Source of the DNA: Methylocystis sp.
GTDB lineage: Bacteria; Pseudomonadota; Alphaproteobacteria; Rhizobiales; Beijerinckiaceae
Assembly: GCA_023253795.1 (NCBI GenBank)
Contig: JALRFG010000072.1
Span: 1-8,806 of the forward strand
Length of the DNA: 8,806 nt
Direction of reading: 5' to 3'
Below, in pieces: positions 5,294 to 8,806 of this stretch. A model generated the notes under the pieces. It saw only the letters and a program-made list of their open reading frames with translations, was not told the DNA's origin and searched no databases. How positions within the stretch are numbered: position 1 is the first letter of the stretch; the number at the start of each line of letters is the position of its first letter. The position numbers and the translations under genes were made by a program.

Positions 5294-6736
5294 TTAGCCG
5301 CTCATGCGCGATTTAATCGCGTTTTCCGCCAGCGTCTTGCCGAGCGACCAGACGGCGGCCGGCGCGTTATGGGCATCGGCGATCACCGCGTCGAAGGAAC
5401 TTTCAATCCAGTCGCAGTCGGCGTCAGTGATGGTGAGCGGCGGCAGCAATTTGATCGTGTGGTTGCCATGGCCGGCCACCTGCGTCAGCACCTTGTGATC
5501 CTTGAACAGCGGGATCGAGATCAATTGGCAAAACAGGCCGGAGTTGGCGGTTTCGAGCAAATTCCACGCCGCCTTCAGCTTGAAGGATTGGGGCGGCCCG
5601 AATTCGACGCCGATCATCAATCCCTTGCCGCGGGCATCGCAGACGAGCTCATACTTATCGACCATCTTGCGGAAGGCGGCGAGCAGACGTTCGCCCTTGG
5701 CGGCGGAGTTCTCGACGACGCGCTCGTTTTTGATCACATCCAGCGTCGCAATGCCGGCGGCCATGGCGAGATCGGTCTTGCTGAAGGTGGAGCCATGAAC
5801 GACGGCGCGATCCATGCGATCGAACACCTTGTCGAAAATCGCCTTGCGCGTCAGCACGGCGCCGACCGGCACATGGCCGCCCGACAACGCCTTGGCGATG
5901 ACGACCATATCGGGCTCCAGCCCCGGATAATGATCGATGGCGAAGAATTTGCCGGTGCGGCCCATGCCGGTCTGGATTTCATCGGCGACGAACAGCGTGC
6001 CGTATTTGCGGCAAAGCGCCTGCACGCCCGGCAAATAATCGTCGCTTGGAATATTGACGCCCTTGCCCTGAATAGGCTCGACGAAAAACGCCGCATATTC
6101 GCGCGTCGCCAGCGCCGCTTCGAGCGCCGCGAGATCGTCGAACGGCACTTCGCGCGCGTTGGGCAGCAGCGGGCCAAACCCTTTTTTGAAAATCTCGTCG
6201 CCGTTCATCGACAGCGATCCATAGGTCAGGCCATGGAATGAATGCGCGCAATGCAGAATCCCGGGTCGTCCGGTCGCCGCGCGGGCGAATTTGATCGCCG
6301 CTTCAACCGACTCGGCGCCGGAGTTGGCGAAAAACGCCTTATCCAACCAGGGCGTGTATTCGAGCAGCATTTCGCCGAGCACGCCGGCGAGCACGGAGAC
6401 GTCAAGCTGCACGAGATTGGGCAATTCGGCGTCGAGCACGCTGACCAGCGCGTCGCGCACATAGGGATGATTGCGGCCAATGGCGAAAACGCCCCAGCCG
6501 CTCAGCAGATCGAGATAGCGGTTGCCTTTGCGATCCCACAGATAGGGACCGACGCCGCGCGTGAAACCAACGTCATAGCCGATGGTCTTGAGCACGCGCA
6601 CCCACATTTCATTCAGGTGCTGCGAATGAAGGCCGTAGCGTTCGTTTTCCCGATTCGCGATGCGGCCGGCGAAATCGGTCGCTGCGGCGCCGGCGGATGA
6701 AAGCCTGTCTTGCGTCGCATTGGTCAGATCGGTCAT
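5294..6736 (-). CDS. Class III PLP aminotransferase, possibly HpnO-like (hopanoid side chain)
   Basis: The 480-residue protein has the class III (ornithine/acetylornithine-type) fold. Visible are YLDLLSGWGVFAIGRNHP (74-91), the phosphate-binding NSGAES (138-143), HSFHGLTYGSLS (165-176), the acidic FVADEIQTGMGRTG (249-262) with Asp252 for the pyridine nitrogen, the PLP Lys282 in VIAKALSGG, and GSTFSKTDLA (315-324), whose Thr317 should contact phosphate. It should move amino groups between an omega-amine or aldehyde substrate and a 2-oxo acid. The roughly 45-residue N-terminal extension and the GWGVFAIGRNHP wording suggest a subfamily distinct from ArgD. One candidate is HpnO, needed for aminobacteriohopanetriol in hopanoid producers, but no hopanoid gene is in the window. 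ATG 6736 has GGAG 8 nt upstream. The next gene downstream is 153 bp away, so it is probably transcribed alone. Confidence 0.85.
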   Translation of the reverse strand: MTDLTNATQDRLSSAGAAATDFAGRIANRENERYGLHSQHLNEMWVRVLKTIGYDVGFTRGVGPYLWDRKGNRYLDLLSGWGVFAIGRNHPYVRDALVSVLDAELPNLVQLDVSVLAGVLGEMLLEYTPWLDKAFFANSGAESVEAAIKFARAATGRPGILHCAHSFHGLTYGSLSMNGDEIFKKGFGPLLPNAREVPFDDLAALEAALATREYAAFFVEPIQGKGVNIPSDDYLPGVQALCRKYGTLFVADEIQTGMGRTGKFFAIDHYPGLEPDMVVIAKALSGGHVPVGAVLTRKAIFDKVFDRMDRAVVHGSTFSKTDLAMAAGIATLDVIKNERVVENSAAKGERLLAAFRKMVDKYELVCDARGKGLMIGVEFGPPQSFKLKAAWNLLETANSGLFCQLISIPLFKDHKVLTQVAGHGNHTIKLLPPLTITDADCDWIESSFDAVIADAHNAPAAVWSLGKTLAENAIKSRMSG

Positions 6737-6790
6737 GTAAGCGGCTCCAGAGATTTAATGGTCATGCGCGACGTAAAACGCTCGGCGACT

Positions 6791-6805
6791 CCCGCCTCAG
6801 GCGGG
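6791..6805. repeat. Perfect GC-rich hairpin
   Basis: CCCGCC and GGCGGG form a perfect 6-bp stem around a TCA loop, 55 bp upstream of the aminotransferase start. No T-run follows on either strand, so it is not a standard intrinsic terminator. It could be a protein site or part of a leader or small RNA. Confidence 0.5.
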
Positions 6806-6967
6806 TCAGCAGAAACACGGGCGTATGGTGCGCGTCTTGGGCTGTTGACTACCACACGACCCAAAAATCAGGAACATGCGTGAAGCTGCCATGCCCCCGT
6901 CGAGATCAATCGCGCGCGAACGACGACCGTGAGAAACTGCGTCGCTTTTATCACGGCGACGCTGAGC

Positions 6968-7000
6968 GATCCATATGTTCTTTGTGATTCATATGTTCTT
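6968..7000. repeat. Short tandem-like direct repeat of 15 bp, 18-bp period
   Basis: The 15-mer GATYCATATGTTCTT occurs at 6968-6982 and 6986-7000, differing only at the fourth base (C or T). The 18-bp period is neither one nor two exact helical turns. Each copy holds the palindrome CATATG. No function is evident; it may be a binding site pair or a local duplication. Confidence 0.7.
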
Positions 7001-7156
7001 GAGCGCCTTGGTTTTTCGGATTTCATTCGGCAGGCGCGCATATGCCGCGGGCTTGTTTTGAAAGCTTCTGGCGCGAAGGGGATGGCGTGCACGCGTCGTT
7101 CGCAGGACCAATAAGCATGATCAGTATCCACAGCCAATTTTGGCGTGAAATTGCAG

Positions 7157-7185
7157 CTTGGCCGGTCGGCGGCTAATGGTATCTT
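7157..7185 (+). promoter_or_regulatory. Candidate promoter for the cold-shock operon
   Basis: CTTGGC (7157-7162) and TATCTT (7180-7185) are 17 nt apart, close to the CTTGAC/TAT--T pattern of alphaproteobacterial housekeeping promoters. A start near 7192 would give a leader of about 84 nt with two stem-loops (7208-7223, 7245-7255). Structured leaders are common on cold-shock mRNAs. Confidence 0.35.
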
Positions 7186-7275
7186 CACAAAGTGATTCAC
7201 CGGTGTCGACGATTCTTGTCGTCCTGACGGGGCCGGTTTTAGTTCCCGTTACGGGTCGGTCGATTGGGGGCGCAT

Positions 7276-7851
7276 GTGGCATTTCAGGATGATTTGAGCT
7301 CCGCCGACGTCAATGCCGAAAACGGCGACGTCGATATTGAGCTTTTTGAAATTGCCGGTCGCATCAAATGGTTTGATGTCGCTAAGGGATACGGCTTCGT
7401 CATTCCGGATGAAGGCGGACAGGATGTATTGCTGCATGTGACGATCCTGCGTCGCAGCGGTTTCCAGACAGCTTTCGAGGGCGCGCGCATTGTTTGCGAA
7501 GCCCAGCGTCGCGCCAAGGGCGCGCAGGTTTTCCGTGTGATCTCCATGGATGAGTCGACGGCGATTCATCCGGCGCAATCGAGCGCAGGACGCACGCATG
7601 TGCAGGTCAAGGCGACTGGCGGCTATGAAATCGCCATCGTGAAATGGTTCAACCGCGTTAAGGGCTTCGGCTTCCTGACGCGCGGCGAAGGCACGGAAGA
7701 CATCTTCCTGCACATGGAGACCGTTCGCCGTTTTGGCATGACCGAGCTGAAGCCGGGCGATAGCGTGCTTGTGCGTTATGGTGATGGGGACAAAGGCTTG
7801 ATGGCTGCCGAAGTGCGTCCGCTCGAAGCCAAAATCCCGTCCTCTCACTGA
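7276..7851 (+). CDS. Double cold-shock-domain RNA/DNA-binding protein
   Basis: The 191-residue protein carries two cold-shock (OB-fold) domains that bind single-stranded RNA or DNA, acting as RNA chaperones or antiterminators. Domain 1 (about 27-92) has KWFDVAKGYGFV (RNP1, 31-42) and DVLLHV (RNP2, 50-55). Domain 2 (about 118-183) has KWFNRVKGFGFL (123-134) and DIFLHM (142-147). They are joined by a linker with HPAQSSAGRTHV. This two-domain arrangement is typical of alphaproteobacterial Csp proteins of about 180-210 residues and differs from the single-domain CspA of E. coli. GTG 7276 has GGGGG (7266-7270) 5 nt upstream; TTG 7264, four codons earlier, is the alternative. The DUF192 gene follows after 7 nt, so the two are probably co-transcribed. 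Whether expression responds to cold cannot be read from sequence. Confidence 0.92.
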   Translation: MAFQDDLSSADVNAENGDVDIELFEIAGRIKWFDVAKGYGFVIPDEGGQDVLLHVTILRRSGFQTAFEGARIVCEAQRRAKGAQVFRVISMDESTAIHPAQSSAGRTHVQVKATGGYEIAIVKWFNRVKGFGFLTRGEGTEDIFLHMETVRRFGMTELKPGDSVLVRYGDGDKGLMAAEVRPLEAKIPSSH

Positions 7852-7858
7852 TCTTTTC

Positions 7859-8377
7859 ATGATCCCTTCCGCCACACGATCGTCCCTGCGCTGGCAGGTG
7901 ATCCTCACGCTTTTTGTTGTGGCCGGTTTTACGCCCGTGATTTCCCACGCGCAGCCGGCGACGGCTGACGCGCAAGAGTGTCGGCCCGCGCCGGAGCGTC
8001 CGCGCGAAAATCTGCAAATCGTCACCGCCAGCGGTAAGCATCCCTTCAAGGTCGAAGTTGCGCGCAGCATGGAGCAGCGCGCCAAAGGCCTGATGTGCCG
8101 CCAGACGATGGCGCGCGATCACGGGATGCTTTTCACTTTCGATGTCGAAATGCCCATCCATATGTGGATGAAAAACACCTATTTGCCGCTCGACATGGTT
8201 TTCGTGTCGCGCGCCGGCGTCGTCACCGCCGTCGCCGCCAACACCATGCCCTTCTCGGAAGAGTTGATCAGCTCGGGCGGACCCGCCTATGCGGTGATTG
8301 AGCTGAATTCGGGCGTCGCCGAAGAGCTTGGCATCGTCGCCGGCGCTTCCGTGATTCATCCGGCGTTTCACCACTGA
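7859..8377 (+). CDS. Exported DUF192 family protein
   Basis: The 172-residue product has an N-terminal signal peptide (basic RSSLRWQ, hydrophobic VILTLFVVAGFTPVI, likely cut after SHA at residue 31), so it should be periplasmic. The DUF192 domain (about 52-168) carries the family signature ARSMEQRAKGLMCRQTM (68-84), the MWMKNTYLPLDMVF block (102-115) and the C-terminal AYAVIELNSGVAEELGI (143-159). The molecular role of the family is not established. Cys41 and Cys80 are the only cysteines. ATG 7859 lies 7 nt after the cold-shock stop and has no Shine-Dalgarno sequence. Translation probably relies on ribosomes arriving from the upstream gene. The pairing of a double cold-shock gene with DUF192 is, from memory, common in alphaproteobacteria. 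Confidence 0.9.
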   Translation: MIPSATRSSLRWQVILTLFVVAGFTPVISHAQPATADAQECRPAPERPRENLQIVTASGKHPFKVEVARSMEQRAKGLMCRQTMARDHGMLFTFDVEMPIHMWMKNTYLPLDMVFVSRAGVVTAVAANTMPFSEELISSGGPAYAVIELNSGVAEELGIVAGASVIHPAFHH

Positions 8378-8431
8378 GGCCGGCTGGCTTGTGAGGCGCC
8401 TTGGCGCATGATAGCCAGACCTGTCTGAAAT

Positions 8432-8508
8432 CGGGGTATAGCGCAGCCAGGTAGCGCGGAAGTTTTGGGTACTTCAGGTCGCAGGTTCGAATCCTGCTGC
8501 CCCGACCA
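8432..8508 (+). tRNA. tRNA-Pro (anticodon TGG)
   Basis: A full 77-nt cloverleaf folds. The acceptor pairs CGGGGTA (8432-8438) with TGCCCCG (8498-8504). The D stem is GCGC/GCGC around AGCCAGGTA. The anticodon stem is GAAGT/ACTTC around loop TTTGGGT, with anticodon TGG at 8466-8468. The variable loop has 5 nt, the T stem is GCAGG/CCTGC and its loop TTCGAAT. Discriminator A and encoded CCA follow (8505-8508). C1, A73 and G37 fit proline. Position 38 is T, where A is usual. No integrase or repeated 3' end is seen nearby. It should read CCA and, by wobble, other proline codons. Confidence 0.96.
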
Positions 8509-8523
8509 TTGCTCTGTAATTGA

Positions 8524-8552
8524 TTGTCACTTTCCAAAAACCTTCCTAGGGT
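8524..8552 (+). promoter_or_regulatory. Candidate promoter for the membrane protein gene at the right edge
   Basis: TTGTCA (8524-8529, 5 of 6 matches) is followed after 17 nt by TAGGGT (8547-8552, 3 of 6). A start near 8559 would place the stem-loop at 8559-8582 at the very 5' end of the message. It lies just after the tRNA, so read-through from the tRNA promoter is the alternative. Confidence 0.35.
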
Positions 8553-8558
8553 TAAGTG

Positions 8559-8582
8559 GATCGGTCGCTTGTGCGTCCGATC
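8559..8582 (+). other. Stem-loop just before the ribosome site of the last gene
   Basis: GATCGG (8559-8564) pairs with CCGATC (8577-8582). Inside, after a T-T mismatch, CGC/GCG closes a TTGT loop. It ends 4 nt before GGAG (8587-8590). No T-run follows, so it is not a standard terminator; it could stabilise the 5' end or affect ribosome access. Confidence 0.5.
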
Positions 8583-8596
8583 TCCCGGAGAAGCCA

Positions 8597-8806
8597 GTGA
8601 ACAGGCTTAAAGCAGCCGCGATCCTCCTGCCTTTTCTTTCTGCCGTGGCGTTGTGCGTTCTGCAGGTTACGGATTGGGGGGTGTGGGGAGAAAACCCGAG
8701 CGCCGCCGCCCCCGGATTGTGGAGAGCGTTCGGATGGCTGCTCTATCCCTTCGCGATGACGGGTTTTTTGCTCCTGCCTGCGACGGTCTGGATCTGGTCG
8801 CAACTC
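8597..8806 (+). CDS. Small membrane protein, 3' end outside the window (partial)
   Basis: A frame opens at GTG 8597 and stays open for 70 codons to the window edge. GGAG (8587-8590) lies 6 nt upstream, a strong ribosome site. The peptide begins MNRLKAAAILLPFLSAVALC and shows two likely membrane segments, about 6-24 and 43-67. They are joined by a Trp/Pro/Ala-rich loop containing TDWGVWGENPSAAAPGLWR. The second segment includes WLLYPFAMTGFLLLPATVWIW. I do not recognise the family. Codon use is GC-rich at third positions as in the neighbours. It follows tRNA-Pro by 88 nt on the same strand. Confidence 0.7.
   Translation, partial: MNRLKAAAILLPFLSAVALCVLQVTDWGVWGENPSAAAPGLWRAFGWLLYPFAMTGFLLLPATVWIWSQL

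Larger units (their letters stand above)
6737..7275. other. About 540 bp without a convincing gene
   Basis: The stretch lies between the divergent aminotransferase and cold-shock genes and looks less GC-rich than its surroundings. It holds a GC hairpin (6791-6805), an 18-bp-period direct repeat (6968-7000), a further CATATG at 7039-7044, two small stem-loops just before the cold-shock gene (7208-7223 and 7245-7255) and a candidate promoter (7157-7185). Open frames exist (plus 6929-7114, minus 7200-6868), but neither has a good ribosome site, familiar motifs or codon use like its neighbours. It may be leader and regulatory DNA, a small RNA gene or a decayed gene; I cannot tell which. Confidence 0.6.

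Noticed and set aside
5267..6241. Plus-strand frame of 324 codons
   Set aside because: It mirrors the aminotransferase gene, whose motifs are unambiguous, and its product is an Arg/His/Gln-rich sequence with no recognisable domain.
6929..7114. Plus-strand small frame of 61 codons in the long spacer
   Set aside because: It lacks a ribosome site and any motif, and its repeated residues come from the direct repeat at 6968-7000.
6868..7200. Minus-strand frame of 110 codons in the long spacer
   Set aside because: It has a GTG start without a visible ribosome site and codon use unlike the neighbours; no supporting motif was seen, though a decayed gene cannot be excluded.
7249..8085. Minus-strand frame of 278 codons
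   Set aside because: It spans antisense across both the cold-shock and DUF192 genes, which are clearly coding on the other strand.
8432..8508. tRNA gene as an attachment site for a genomic island
   Set aside because: No copy of the tRNA 3' end, integrase or phage gene is visible in the window on either side.
8268..8537. Minus-strand frame containing the peptide GSRIRTCDLKYPKLP
   Set aside because: It is the antisense translation of the tRNA-Pro gene; similar SRIRTCDLK peptides are a well-known false annotation opposite tRNA genes.

Overview
The window looks like an ordinary high-GC chromosomal segment of an alphaproteobacterium, most likely a member of the Hyphomicrobiales (Rhizobiales). 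The grounds are the GC-rich third codon positions, the double cold-shock-domain protein followed by a DUF192 protein, the MarR / OmpR-type regulator / histidine kinase triplet beside a branched-chain aminotransferase, and a possible hopanoid-type aminotransferase. The genus cannot be fixed from sequence reading alone. I see no mobile element, CRISPR array, phage gene or clear frameshift. I found no convincing new multi-gene system; the most interesting signals are regulatory and intergenic.

Left end (1-893): a complete cobalamin (B12) riboswitch lies on the minus strand (about 58-222) and points out of the window, so the gene it controls is to the left and unseen. Back to back with it on the plus strand is cobO, the corrinoid adenosyltransferase, probably starting at GTG 276. 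Possible divergent promoters for the two share almost the same -10 bases.

Regulatory operon (904-3664, minus strand): a MarR-family regulator, an OmpR-family response regulator and an EnvZ-like membrane histidine kinase are joined by two 4-nt ATGA overlaps, so they are probably translated together. The MarR plus response-regulator pair resembles PetP/PetR of Rhodobacter. cobO and the kinase gene converge, 10 bp apart.

Middle (3665-5293): a 140-bp divergent spacer holds a striking repeat (3701-3726) that is both a perfect inverted repeat and an 11-bp-phased direct repeat, a plausible regulator site. Rightward from it is ilvE, the branched-chain aminotransferase. It converges, with a 4-bp gap, on a small gene for an exported Tyr/Gly/His-rich protein of unknown function.

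Right half (5294-8806): a minus-strand class III PLP aminotransferase, possibly HpnO-like, is followed by about 540 bp with no convincing gene but with hairpins and an 18-bp-period direct repeat. Then come a plus-strand pair, a double cold-shock-domain protein and an exported DUF192 protein 7 bp apart, then tRNA-Pro(TGG), and finally the 5' part of a small membrane protein gene that runs off the window.
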